From Phascolomyces articulosus (taxonomy: Eukaryota > Mucoromycota > Mucoromycetes > Mucorales > Lichtheimiaceae): a DNA stretch of 64,000 nucleotides. The position numbers and the translations under genes are program-made. The notes under the pieces were generated by a model. That model was not told the origin of the DNA and ran no database searches. It was given only the letters and a program-made list of their open reading frames with translations. Each line of letters opens with the position of its first letter. Position 1 is the first letter of the stretch. Below are positions 46,265-58,980 of this stretch, piece by piece. The DNA is taken from positions 1,240,001 to 1,304,000 of the forward strand of contig JAIXMP010000004.1 in assembly GCA_025677815.1 (NCBI GenBank), read 5' to 3'.

Positions 46265-48865
46265 ATGGCTCATGTAAGAAGAAAAAATAAACCAGATGGG
46301 GTTTTAAAAATAGATGGAGAAACAAACTTTACAAGATGAAAACAAAAATACTAAATTTTTTTTTATATAATGTCAAATGCATCATCATGAATATAGAGAC
46401 TTGGTGGTCGTAGAAAAAACGTGAAAAAAGGTTTTCAATTTACCTTGATGGTTGTCGGTACGTTTTTTTTTTATCATCATGACTTTTTTTTCATCATCCT
46501 TTTTTTTTTCTTTTCATCTAACTTAAACTTTTTAAAAAATTGAAAAATAGGTGCCTCTGGTACGGGTCGTACTACTTTTGTCAACACTCTTTGCAGTTCT
46601 AGTGTTTTAGCAAAGAAAGTCTGTGACAACCCTGAGGAGGCTCATAATGAAGAAGGCATTACTATTAAGCCTGTATCTGTTGGTAAAGTGAAAAAAACTT
46701 CTTTTTTTTATATATCTCTCCCTTTTCAATCAATTCTCCTTTTACTCACTCTTCTTTTTCTCATCTTATTTTTTTTCTATATATTTCAATGATGGATAAA
46801 TGAATCGAATCGAATCGATTTTCTTATATTTCAATTCAATCTCATATAATTGTTTCATATTTTTTTTTAAAAACCTATGAAATATGGGACGATCCATGAA
46901 ATCTTATCTTTATATATATATATATATACATATTACAACCAAAAAAACAATAATCTATCTTAACCTTACCTTACCTACATATATAATATATATACAACAA
47001 CAGAATTGGATGAAGATGGTGTCAGGTAAGCAAAAAAATAAAATAAAGTGTTATCACTTTATATATATGTATAAGCAAGCTTAGCGGAGAAAAAAAGAAG
47101 GGGAAAGAGGAGAGAAAGAGAGAGAGAGGAGGATAAGAGGGAGAATGAGGTTGTATTATCTCATTCACATCAAATCCTATTGAAAGAGAAGGTTTTTGTG
47201 TTAAGGGGGGTGGTGGATTTATATAGGTATCTTATGTGTGTGTGTGTGCAGGGAAACAAGGGGGAAAAAAACAAGAGGAGAAGTTGTGTGTTTAAGAAGG
47301 AGCATAATCTATAGACTTTTTTTGGGGGGGTGAGAGAGAAAGGTTGAATACAATCCCAACAAAACTCCTTACATGATTTATATTAGAATTTCTTTGACCA
47401 TTGTCGATACACCTGGTTTTGGTGACAACATTGATAATGAACGATGGTAAATAGATGAAGAAGTATTCAAACCACGTTGTTTTGATGTCGTACAAAAAAA
47501 TAACGAATGAATGAACCTTTCTATAAATAATTTATTTTTTTATAGTTTCCAAGAGATCGTCGGTTACCTTGAACGACAATACGATGATATTCTTGCAGAA
47601 GAATCTCGAATTAAACGTAATCCTAGATTCCGTGATAATCGTGTACATGCTCTTTTGTATTTCATTTCACCTACAGGTCACGCTCTTCGTGAAATTGATA
47701 TTGAATTGATGCGTCGTTTGAGTCCAAGAGTTAATGTGATTCCTGTTGTTGGTCGTGCTGATTCACTTACACCTCAAGAAATGAAGGATTTCAAGAGAAG
47801 AGTATGTTTTTCTTTTTGTTTTATATATATTTGATAGAGAGAGAAAGAGAACATTTCATTTATATTTTATTTTTTTATATATATATTTATCTATTTAGAT
47901 CATGGAAGATATTGAACATTACAACATTCCTATTTACAACTTCCCTTATGATGTGGAAGAAGATGATGAAGACACAATTGAAGAAAACAGTGAATTGCGG
48001 GTAAATTAAAACATTTTTATAGAATCAAAAAATGAGAAAGAGAGAGAGAGAGAGAGAGAACTAAATCATTCTATATTTTAGGCTTTGTTACCTTTTGCCA
48101 TTATTGGTAGTGATGAAGAAATTATTGTCAATGGCCGTACTGTACGTGGTCGTCAATACCCATGGGGTGCTGTTGAAGGTATGATTTATGAACGCTGGAT
48201 AAAAAAAAACCAAATACGCCACAAACAAACAATCATCTTGCATAATCATTGGGTTTTTTTGGGGGGAAAGGAAGAGGTTTTTGATCCATGATTAACAGTT
48301 GAATGAAATTTCATTTTTTTTTGTTTTTAGTGGACAATCCACAACACTCCGATTTCGCAAGATTGAGATCTGCTTTATTGAGTTCCCATTTGCAGGATCT
48401 TAAGGAAATCACGCATGACTTCTTGTATGAAAACTATCGTACTGAGAAACTTAGCCGTACAGTTAATGGTGGTGATGCAGAGTAAGTGATTTTTATTTTT
48501 TTGGTTATCAATTATTATTTTTTTTTAAAAAAAAAGAACAAATGGGAAAACTTACATTCAATTATTAGGGATGCCTCTCTTAATGCTGAGGATATGGCAA
48601 GTCAGAGTGTGAGATTGAAGGAAGAACAATTGAAGAAGGAAGAAGAAAAGGTAATAATAATATATTATGAAAAGAAAGAAAAAAAATACGTGTGCTCAAT
48701 AATAAACAAAAAACTAATCAACTTGGGAAATTTATATAGCTCCGTGAAATTGAGCTCAAGGTTCAACGTGAAATCCAAGAAAAGAGAGCCGAGCTCTTGA
48801 GTAAGGAAGAAGCGTTACGTAATCTAGAAGCTAGATTGGCACAAGCTCAAATTTCTGATGCTTAA
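46265..48865 (+). CDS. CDC11: Septin, Cdc11-type
   Basis: A GTP-binding cytoskeletal protein that assembles into hetero-oligomeric filaments at septa and growth sites. Eleven exons (46265-46273, 46397-46457, 46551-46682, 47004-47025, 47387-47446, 47546-47801, 47899-48000, 48082-48178, 48331-48481, 48569-48650, 48740-48865) give 365 residues. Features: polybasic [10 protein letters not shown] (membrane lipid binding) before the P-loop GASGTGRTT (24-32), switch II/G3 VDTPGFGDN, septin motifs [20 protein letters not shown] and [15 protein letters not shown]4 as VVGRADS (Arg replaces the usual Lys), [10 protein letters not shown] of the septin unique element, and a C-terminal coiled coil. [18 protein letters not shown] plus the very short N terminus point to the Cdc11 group rather than Cdc3/10/12. 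The first exon codes for only three residues. Confidence 0.93.
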
Positions 48866-48919
48866 AAAAATCCTTTTACTTAACCTCAAATCCTAACCAC
48901 GCATCATGAAATAAATCAA

Positions 48920-48953
<34 letters not shown>

Positions 48954-49902
48954 TTCTTTTATCTTTTTATTACCAACTTCCTCTCTCACACTTTATCCCC
49001 CCCTCCTTCCTTTTCCTCTTTTTTCTACTTCTTTTTTACAGCACACAAATTTGTTATACCATTGGAACATTATATAATATTTTGTTTTGATATAATCTCT
49101 TTTTTCTTTTTTTATTATTCTCGTCCCAATTTTTTTTTACTTATTCTTCCTTATTCTTTTTTTATATGAAACCCAATCAAACAGTTTGAATATTATTATA
49201 TAAACTTCTTCTCACTTTATTTTTTTAACCAAAAAAAAACAAAACCACCATATTAATAATATATTTTTATTTAATGAGTTTATCCAAAAAAAAAAAAGAT
49301 GATTATGATCTTCACATGATGATGGTTTCCTTATAAGAGCTTTGCATTTATTGCATTTTGCATATTACAAAAGGCCTAATCAATAATCCGCATGGTCTTT
49401 GCGCCAAATCGTTATTCCTTTTACAATCTACTCTTTTTTCTTTTGCTCCGATCTAAAAAACCCATCCTCTCTTTTTTTTTTTTGATACGATAAAACAAAG
49501 AGATAGATTTCAATTCAGATTAAACTTTTCGGTTAAACGAATATATTGCCTCTGAACCGAGAATAATCGGAAGCATGATGTGGGACCAATCAGGATCATC
49601 AAGATACATAGAGGCAGTCCCCCCCGCATAATAGTAAAAAACGTCATGGAGAAGTTGGTTAAAATATAACAATCATCACAATCATCATCATCACACAAGC
49701 AGTTCTAAAAAAAAAAACCATAAAAAGAAAAAGTGAGACACGATTTTTTTTTTTACTTCTCTTTTTTTACTCCACACTTTTTTTTTTTTGCTTATAAACC
49801 CGCAGCTCTTTTTCCTCTTTTCTTTTCTTTTTTTCTTTTTTTCTTTTTTATTTAACCAAACATCTTATCAAATATCTTTAAAACAACTCAAACAAATACC
49901 GA
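48866..49902. other. Intergenic region
   Basis: A septin 3' flank with a pure TA repeat near 48921-48951, then AT-rich DNA. From about 49739 the coding strand becomes pyrimidine-rich up to the ATG at 49903, a likely promoter. No supported gene. Confidence 0.55.
48921..48951. repeat. TA dinucleotide microsatellite
   Basis: About 15 perfect TA units just downstream of the septin stop codon. Confidence 0.95.
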
Positions 49903-52597
49903 ATGATTGAAGCAACAAAGAATATTGACGCGACAGGTGGAAAGACTTTTCAATTTCAAGAAAAGTTACCTAATTTACCTATTCCTGAACTTCAAGGTAC
50001 TATTCAACGGTACCTTAAAGCTGTTCAACCTCTTCAAGTATGTATCCATCTTTCTTCTTTCTTTCCCGAGTGTTAACACCCTCTAAAAATAAAATAAAAT
50101 AAAAGTCATAAGGATTAATTTTTCAAGTCACATTTTTATTCTAATTTAGACACCACAAGAATTTGAAAAAACCAAAGAAGCTGCTGAATTATTTTTAAAT
50201 AAAGAAGGTCCTCAACTTCAAGAAGAATTAAAAAAATATGCTACTGATAAAATGTCCTACATTGAAGAATTTTGGTAAGTAAAAAACCAACAACTTGGTT
50301 TTGGAACGATGGAAGGAGAAAAAAAAAAGATAAAAAAAAAAAATAAGGGTTTTTTTCCCACGGGGTGGGAAAAAATGGAGTCCATACACAGATCTATTAA
50401 TTACTTTTATCATCAACCATCATTAAAACAACCTATAATTAGGTACGATTCTTATCTTCAAACTACGGATCCCGTTGTATTGAACTTGAACCCTTTCTTT
50501 TTATTGGAAGATGATCCAACACCTCAACGTAATGATCAAGTTGTTCGTGCAGCTTCATTGATTTGTTCCACATTGACTTTTATTGAAGCCTTGAGAGCCA
50601 AAACATTGGAACCCGATGTATTTCGAGGTACACCCTTGTGTATGTCTCAATTTACTCGATTATTTGCTACTTCACGTGTCCCTACCGATAATGGATGTTA
50701 TATTGCTCCTGCTGAAGAATCACGTCATATTGTCGTCATGGCTCATTCTCAAGTCTATCATTTCGAAGTCTTCGATGAACAAGGCGAAGTGGCTTTAACT
50801 GAAAAAGAAATCGCTTCTAATTTACGTGCTATTATTCGTGATGCAAGTCAAATCCCAGTGACTGAAATTGCTAAAAATGCCATTGGCGTTTTAACTACGG
50901 AAAATAGACGTAATTGGGCTCGTCTTCGAACGGAACTTCAACATGATCCCGTCAATCGTGATGCATTGCAAGTCGTGGATAAGGCTCTTTTTGTGGTGTG
51001 TTTGGATCATGTCACACCTTCTACTATTGAAGATCTTTCTACCAATATGCTTTGTGGTACTTATAAATTAGATCATGGTCTGCAGGTCGGAACATGTACA
51101 AATCGTTGGTATGATAAACTTCAGGTAAAGTAAATGGAAAATTGTGATTATTCATGATCACAATAGATAAACCCTAAATTTAGAGTTGGTTTCATAATGA
51201 AAAAGAATGTGGGGTGGGAAAATAACACAAAGAATTTTTTTTTTTTTACTAAATGATTACTTTTTTTTTTTCAAATAGATTATCGTATGTAAAAATGGTA
51301 GTGCGGGTATCAATTTTGAACATACAGGTAAAAAATCATTGTCGTCATTTTTTTTCGACCCCCCACATTATTATTTTTTATTGACTCTCTTCCTTTTAGG
51401 TGTCGATGGTCACACAGTATTACGTTATGTCTCGGATATTTATACGGATACTATTCTTCGATTTGCAAAGACTATCAATAGTCAAACCAAATCCATTTTC
51501 CATTCTCAAGGAGGTCAAGAAAGTAGTATCAATCGTCGTGGTAGTGCTGCTTCAGCCACTTCTCAAGGTTTTGATAGTAATCCACGTCGTATTGAATGGA
51601 AAATGACATCTAAATTAACTTTGGGCGTACGTTTTGCCGAAACTCGGTTAAGTGATCTTATCTTACAAAACGAAGTCAAGGTCCTTGAATTTAACAATTA
51701 CGGCAAATACTTTATCACTGATATGAAAATGAGTCCTGATGCTTTTGTTCAGGTAAAAAAAAATAATTTTTTGTTTGTTTATCATTATTACATAATCCAA
51801 AAGATAAAATATATATATATATATAAAACTAAAAACACTTCCTCCCCACATATTAGATGGCCTTCCAAGCAGCTTATTATGGTCTCTATGGTAAATGTGA
51901 AAGTACTTATGAACCTGCCATGACCAAGACTTATCTTCATGGCCGTACAGAAGCCATTCGTAGTGTTACAGATGCTTCCGTGAACTTTGTTGAAACTTAC
52001 TTTTCCAGTGCTGCCGATGGTGATAAATTGGAAAGTTTACGTAAAGCACTCAAAGCACATACTGGCTTAACTCGAGATTGTGCCAAGGGTCAAGGTCACG
52101 ATCGTCATTTATATGCCATGGAATGTCTTTGGGATCGTACTCATAAAGATGAAAAGAAACCATCGATTTTTACCGATCCTGGATGGAACACCATGAATCA
52201 TACTGTTATTAGTACATCCAATTGTGGTAATCCAGCTTTACGTCTTTTTGGTTTTGGTCCTGTCGTATCAGATGGTTTTGGTATTGGTTATATTATCAAA
52301 GAAGATGGAATTGCATTTGTTGCTTCTTCCAAACATCGTCAAACGGAACGTTTGTTGGCTACTTTGGAAGCTTATTTATTGGATGTACAAGGAATGCTGA
52401 TGAAAGAAAAATACCCTGGTGGTTTATCTCAACGTCAACGATTGCTGGCCATGGAAGAGGCGCATGAGATGATCAATGGATATAGTTATTTCGATAATGG
52501 TGATATTGCTTCAGATACTTCTTCTCAAGGTTCAAGTTCAAGTTCTTCTGTCACGCGTAAAATTGGTAAACGACTTGTTCTTCGTGAATCCCATTAA
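49903..52597 (+). CDS. Carnitine O-acetyltransferase, Yat/FacC-type
   Basis: Transfers acetyl groups between CoA and carnitine, supporting acetate, ethanol and fatty-acid utilisation. Exons 49903-50037, 50150-50274, 50443-51124, 51279-51327, 51400-51752 and 51857-52597 give 694 residues. Family signatures: LPNLPIPELQGTIQRYL at the N terminus, FEHTGVDGHTVLRYVSD with the catalytic His near residue 329, DSFVQMAFQ-type block (DAFVQMAFQAAYYGLYGK), YEPAMTKTYLHGRTEAIRSV (carnitine/CoA binding) and ISTSNCGNPALRLFGFGPVV. There is no N-terminal presequence. The C terminus (VLRESH) lacks a peroxisomal SKL-type signal, so a cytosolic FacC/Yat-type enzyme is more likely than mitochondrial/peroxisomal Cat2. 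The C-terminal Ser-rich segment is an extension. Confidence 0.94.
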
Positions 52598-52987
52598 GTT
52601 GTTTTATTATAATTATTATTTATTTTAGAATATCCCCCCCACATACTTCTTTCTCCAATTTTTTTCCCATGTGTGTTCCCCTCTTCTTTCCGATATTATG
52701 ACACACGTTTTTATCACCTCAGTTTTTTTTTTTTTAAAAAAAAAAATGAACATCTTATTATTTATCCCCCCCCCCAATTTCATAACATATCATTCTTAAA
52801 ATTTGTATCTATGTCATTATTTCTTTCTCAACAAAGATAACTCTTTTTTCCCCACAAAATTTTTTTATATATATTATTATAATTATGTAAACAACACTCA
52901 ACTGCTCTTTATAAATAAAAAAAAATATAGGATTTTGTATAGCCCAAATAATATAAGTTAATGATTATCAATTATTATTATTATTAT
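52598..52987. other. Intergenic, convergent 3' ends
   Basis: Shared 3' flank of the carnitine acetyltransferase (+) and Skt5 (-) genes. Contains poly-C runs near 52635 and 52767 and poly-T/A runs. No gene. Confidence 0.6.
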
Positions 52988-54107
52988 TTACATGATACAA
53001 CAACGTTCTACTTGATGAGGTTGATAACGTTGTACTGTCTTTGTTGTAATACTAGTAGATGGTAATTTTTTGTTGGATGATGATGGTATAGATGGTTTGA
53101 CAACGGGACGATTCAATTTTCCAGCCGCTTCAACATGTCCTTTTGATGCAGCTTTCCCAAAATATTCTAATGCGCGTGGATAATCAATGGTTATTCCCAC
53201 GCCTATCTCATAATAGGTTCTATACAATATAGATGTTATCAAAAAAAGAACGTGTGTGTGTATGTATGTTGTTAATGAGTTGTGAGCTGATTATCTTTTT
53301 TTTTTTTTTTTTTTTCAAAATTTTCCATCCATCTTTAAAAAAAAGTGACACAAATTGCACATATATTTTTTTACCCTAAAGTAAATTCAGCTTCTTTTAA
53401 TCCTCGTTCAGCTGCTCGTTGACACCATCGAAAAGCAACATCTGGTTGAGAAGATAAATAACCTTGAATACCTTTAGCATAGACTTTAGCTAATTCTAAC
53501 ATGGCAACATCATAACCTTCTTCTGCTGATTTCATAAAACATTGATATCCTTGCCATGCATCTTTAGATTGCCCTAATAATCCATAAGTATATACTTCTC
53601 CCATTCGATATACTGCTTCTGTAATATCAAATTGAAATGCTTGTTTTAAATAACGAAATGCTTTCGCTTCATCCTTTTCAACATGCTCTCTAAATAAATA
53701 AATAAATAGAGTCATTGATATAATATATATTATTAGTATAAGGAAATATTCATCTGTTATTAAAAACCGGGAAACATCCCTTCCTCGATTTCCATCCACT
53801 GACCTCCCCCTCCCCTGGTTTATCCAACTTGATGTTGAAGATGATAGGGGAAATAGAATAAGCGAAAATAAATAAATAAATAATAATTTACCTTGTTTTT
53901 AAAATATGTGAATAAATGTTACTTAATACAAGCGCTGCTTTTCCACTTTCAATAGTTTTCACACCTTTGGCAGCTTTTTCAAGGACTTGAATAGGATTCA
54001 TATTTTGCCTTAATAGAACCATGGCCATTTTCTATATAAATATATAAATAAACATTTCATATGTCAATACTCTTACTTGTCCCACAGAAATTAGATGGTT
54101 TCTGTAT

Positions 54108-54145
<38 letters not shown>

Positions 54146-55867
54146 GTGTGGATCACAACCATATCATCCATAATGATCATACATCATCAAGTAATTAATT
54201 TTTGCATGAATCCAATAACAGAATGATAAGAAACTTTTCCCCTCCTTATAATAATCATATGAAGAACCCAATATATAAAACTTACATAATTAGCTGCTGG
54301 ATGACCATCTGCCGCGGATCGATAACAAGCCAAAGCCTTTGTCCAATCCTTTTGTTCTTCTGCTTGTTCAGCCAAAGCAAAATAAGCATCCGAATAACCA
54401 TGTTGTGCTGCTTTTTCAAAACATCGTGTGGCTTTAGAAGGTTGTCGAGCTTCAAGATAATGTTGACCATGTAAAAAGACAGCTTCCCAAATATTCTTTT
54501 TTGCCAATCGACTAATCCAATATTTCCCTTCTTTTAAAAGACGTTGTCGAGTACTTGCATTTTCTTCATAAAGTCGAGCCACATCTAATAAATATTTCGC
54601 ATACGCTAATTGAACTTGTTTGTTTTTTGTTTTGATAGCCATACGACGATAAGTTTTGATGGCATCTTTTTGATGAGTTAAACTGTAACTGGCAACAATG
54701 CATGTGAAACGAGGAGTGGAAGTATCTTTTCTTTCTTGTGCTTTTTTTTTCTCGGCATTTTCTAGTTGTTCTAGTTGATGTTCTAGCGGTTGTTGCTTTT
54801 GTTGTTGTTGTATTAGGTCAGCTACAGCGACATGGATCGCTGTAGGAGGTGGTTCGTTTTTGTTTATATCATGATTATTGTTGTTTTTACTTATTCCTAT
54901 GGGTACAGGGGGTAAAGATCGTTTTTGCTCCATGGACAATGAAGTAGGTAATGGGACTTGATCTATGGGTTGTTCTTCCATGACGATCGGTTGAGGTTCT
55001 GTTGTTAATGGTGTGATTGGAGATGGTAATGCTTCTCCATCATCTTCATTATTATCACGAAGTGCAAGGGATACCCTAGATCCCCATGGCGATGGAATCT
55101 TGGATGGTATTGTTCCTGTTTGACATGTCGGTGTAGCGGGTGAAGTTGTGGAAGGGGAAAGACAACTATTGGATCGTGTTGCTGATGTTGTTGATACCAC
55201 AAGATCATCATCCGGTGTATTGGGTATTTGAAAAATCTTGTTTTGGTGATTGTTGTTGTTGATGCTAGTGGTGGTGGTCATCGGTTCATAGGATGGATCA
55301 AAAGGTTTTTGCATCATCATCGTTCTGGTAGAAGAGGATTCTAAACCTGGTATTTCCTCTTCTTCAATCTTGTTACTTTCACTTACACCCATTGAATAAC
55401 GACGAGCTCTCTCCATTCCATGCTGTTGTTGCTGAGGTTGAGGTTCACCTAGATGTATCATAGAGAGTTCACTGTAACTATGTCTTTTGGATGGAATCGA
55501 TGAAGGAGGTGGCAAGATCAAACTAGAACATGGGGATGGTCCTGAAATACATATATATATATATATACATAAAAATAAAATGAATACAACCGTTTCTTTC
55601 ATATGTTTTATATCTATCACTATAAAATAGAATACCATTGGAAGCCATAGCTGCAGGTGGTAAAGGGTGATGAGGATGGTGATGATGAGGTTGAGGTGGT
55701 GGAAATCCAGCCATTGATCCATAATAAGGTGATATAGATCGAGGAAGCATGGGTTCAATAGATACCGGAATTTGTGGTAATGGTTTTCCTCTTCTCTGTT
55801 GTTGTTGTGGTTGCTGTTGATGTTGTTGTTGAACATAATATGTTTGAGGCATATATCCAACTGTCAT
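52988..55867 (-). CDS. Skt5/Chs4 chitin synthase activator, Sel1 repeats
   Basis: Activates and localises chitin synthase at septa and growth sites, acting at the plasma membrane. Exons 55867-55636, 55541-54286, 54031-53892, 53689-53375 and 53219-52988 give 724 residues. The N-terminal half is disordered (Gln, His, Pro, Ser). From about residue 330 run Sel1-like repeats: YAKYLLDVARLYEENA, KATRCFEKAAQHGYSDAYFA, KALACYRSAADGHPAANY, KAFRYLKQAFQFDITEAVYR, AWQGYQCFMKSAEEGYDVAM, VAFRWCQRAAERGLKEAEFT and RALEYFGKAASKGHVEAAGK. The protein ends CCIM, a CaaX box predicted to be farnesylated, as in yeast Skt5 (CVIM as I recall). The start at 55867 gives the only in-frame route into exon 2. A poly-T run of about 29 bases sits in intron 2. 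Confidence 0.92.
54111..54139. repeat. Poly-T run in Skt5 intron 2
   Basis: An uninterrupted run of about 29 T on the plus strand (poly-A on the coding strand), prone to length error and variation. Confidence 0.9.
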
Positions 55868-57837
55868 TTTTTTTCGTAGTATATAAATCTAAAGAATCTT
55901 TTTGAATCAAAATAAAATAAAAAAGTAAAAAGAAAAAGATAAGGGAAATATATATAAAAAGAAAAGAACAAATCGACGTTATAAAGTCATGGTTTCTGTT
56001 GTTGTTTTATTGATCTATTTTGTTGCCACCCATCATCAATATACCATGAATCCGTAACAATGCAAAAAAAAAAAATGATTATTATTACTTTTGGTCTTTT
56101 GTTTTGAAGGATGAATTACCATGTTTAGAAATAACAAAAAGAACACTATTGTTATTTTTTTGTCTATATTTGGTACTACGAAGAACACATCATCTTTGTT
56201 CATATGGATAACTCTTTTTTTTATAGAGAGAGGGTCATTCTTAGTTTAATTATCATTATGAAGAATATTGGATACTATTAAAGATTATGGGGCCTCCCAT
56301 TCTTATAAAACACACACACACACACACAAGTACAAAGACACAAGTACCCATAACTATGGGTAATTTCAGGAGCTATAAAAAAAACATTCGGAAACCAATC
56401 CGATCAACACCCGTTTGATTTCTTTACCATTCAAAAAAAAAAAAAAAACTGTAGATCAGATCCCACATCAATTCATTTTTTATTTACGCATGGTTTTTTA
56501 ACCTATTTTCCGTTATAATACTTTATAATCCACGTTTATTCAAAAAGGTGTATGTGTGACATGTATTGTTGTCTTTCCTTTTTCATGATTTTTTCATCCT
56601 TTTTTAATAGCGGATATGTTATTCCGTTTGCAAAAGATAATATATTATAATTGATTTATATACTACAACTATCATTCATTCAATAATAACGATGAGGTGC
56701 ATGGAATGATTGTGCTCTATTATGTATAGAATTATATTTATTATACAGAGAATGGCAAAAATGCATAAGTATTTAAAAAATTATCAATGAAGATATCTCC
56801 TTCTTTCTTTTTTAACTGATAAGAACAATGAACATCATCATGAAGGAATAGATCATGTAGTAGACACTGTGTTTTCTTTTTTACAGGGAACCATCATTGT
56901 TCACTTGGCACTTTTCAATGTACTTTTTTTTTATATATATGTAGACACTATTATCTAATTGTTGGCTCAAGATCTTTTTCTTTTGGTTGCCTGATACATA
57001 TTGTTTCACATAAATATCTGATGGGAGCAGGTAATATATATATATATATATATTATATAGATGGGGCCATTCAACCATTCAATAAAGAATACTATTTTTT
57101 TTTCTTAGATACGTAAATAAATATATATGATATGTTTTTATTATATGTTTGGAACAGTTTATGCCAAATGCGTTACTGAATAGAATATACAGAGGCACTT
57201 CCTCATCAACGTAAAATACACTTCATATTGTATATAACCTCTTTTTTTTTTTAATAAAAAAATGATGGATGGGTAGACAATGGATTGTATACTTTCGTAT
57301 ATTATATTTTTTTTCATCAATGGCTGCTTGGCCATATCATTATTTTAACGTTTTTTAGTGCAAAAAAAATACATATACCAACAAACCTTTCTAGAAATAT
57401 CAATGCATTTATGTTTTTATATACCATAAGATCAATGGTGATCGTTCTGTATTTTCCAACTTATTGAATCAATTATAATCATAATTTGAATTTAGGAATT
57501 TCAGGCTCTATTATTATATACTTTAGATTATCACGCCTTCAATAAAAGAACTTGTTCAATCATAGTAATATCTACTCTAGTAATTTCAAGAAAGGATTCT
57601 TGATCAAATATATTATATATTTTACTAAGCCCATAACAAGTTATCAGATGTGTCTCTTAAAATCACCAGAGTGTTATAAGTATTCAATGTATATAATAAA
57701 GGCTTTTGACATCCTATTGCATCAAATATTAATTGATAATTTCATTGCCTCGTTTTGTTTTGTTTTTCTGTCATGTTTTGTTCCTTGCACATACTTGCCT
57801 CTTTTTTTTCCTAAATAAAAAGATCTGATAGTTTACC
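55868..57837. other. Intergenic region
   Basis: About 2 kb upstream of Skt5. The first few hundred bases should contain its promoter. CA and TA microsatellites lie near 56312-56328 and 57034-57052. Remaining frames are short and low-complexity. No gene seen. Confidence 0.5.
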
Positions 57838-58980
57838 ATGTCTCATGCTATTCCATTGGAAGTAGATCAACACTATCGAACTCCTTAATCAAGTTCTTGA
57901 CTCTGTATAGGAATGTACCTGTATCTGTCGCATATGATACACTCAAGTGCATCACTACGCCAACAACAATGTACTTAGACAAGTAATTCATTGATTGTTT
58001 CGGTTTTCAAGCAGCACACAAATATCATTGGGTTATTTCCTTGGTCATCATATCGTCAAAGAGATGACACTGCTGAATTTCTTTTTTGGAGATGGATTAT
58101 TCATGTTTTTGCAAGATCTTTTTTAGTTGGAATTATAATGAAATTGAGGAACTAAATAAGTGTATCATTTTTTCTTATGTTCATATACACTCAATTCAAT
58201 CATATTTATTAATATTTAGAATGGGGAATGAATAGCGATAGTGGATTCCACCATTGGAAATTCAACAGAGCTTTTTTTTCTGACTTTCTCTAATCTCTTG
58301 TCAGCCATCTATCTGTTTTAGTATTAGATAAGCATCCTTTGAATACCTATATCTTTACGTGACTTATTATCAGTTTGTCCTCAATTGACATATTAGCTTT
58401 ATATCAGATTTTTGAAATCAAAATAGCACTTCTGGTAGTGAAGAATGTCAAATATTTCATGATCGTCAAACTGCTTCTGTTGTCATGATTGGTATTTTAC
58501 CGGCACGAACAATGCAGATACTTGGCCATCTTTCTCTTTCTTTTTTTTTCAGTTGTTCAAGTTTCCTTCAACTTCGAACTTGATTTTGTCGTATCATTAA
58601 TTCACTGTTTTCAGGATTGTTTGATCATAATCCCAGATTTGAAAAAAGTATGGCTTAGGCCACGCATCGTTGGTGATGAAGAATATGATACGTTTCTTTT
58701 TGTCTTTTTTCCATGATGGAGAGATCCGGATCGATTTGACAATTTGCGCATACTTTTACTAGAAAGATTTGTATTTGACGATGGCAAAAGTTCTTTGATT
58801 CGTTTTTTAATTGGATCTCTTTCCTTTATTTAACACCTTACTCATCGAAAATTCAACACTCACCGTAAGATATCGTGCAACTATTCTAAGTCTTTCCCAA
58901 CTGAAGAAGTTTGAATTTGATGGGGTCAATCCTTGTACATGGTAATGTTATCGAATGAGATGAACCGAACATGGGTAGAA
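57838..58980 (+). pseudogene. Decayed F-box protein gene
   Basis: Starting at the ATG at 57838, the translation reads MSHAIPLEV, then after a frameshift NTIELLNQVLDSV, a stop (TAG 57908), ECTCICRI, a TGA where F-box proteins have Trp, and YTQVHHYANNNVLRQVIH. This reproduces an F-box motif (LP-E-V/I... L... CxxVCrxWy) with at least one frameshift and two stops. Further coding-like pieces with hydrophobic, LRR-like spacing follow (for example FVVSLIHCFQDCLIIIPDLK within 58489-58716, and LSQLKKFEFDGVNP-like text near 58890) up to about 58980. The F-box identification rests on pattern matching by eye; the boundary at the 3' end is approximate. Confidence 0.55.

Noticed and set aside
51857..52597. 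A separate 246-residue gene starting with Met at 51857
   Set aside because: The Met is an internal residue: the acceptor TTAG directly precedes it, and the sequence completes the carnitine acetyltransferase fold.
54187..55860. A 557-codon minus-strand frame as a complete gene
   Set aside because: It is Skt5 exon 2 extended through intron 1 and intron 2. Its N-terminal part (frame-shifted low-complexity text) and C-terminal end read intron sequence; the spliced five-exon model keeps the family sequence.
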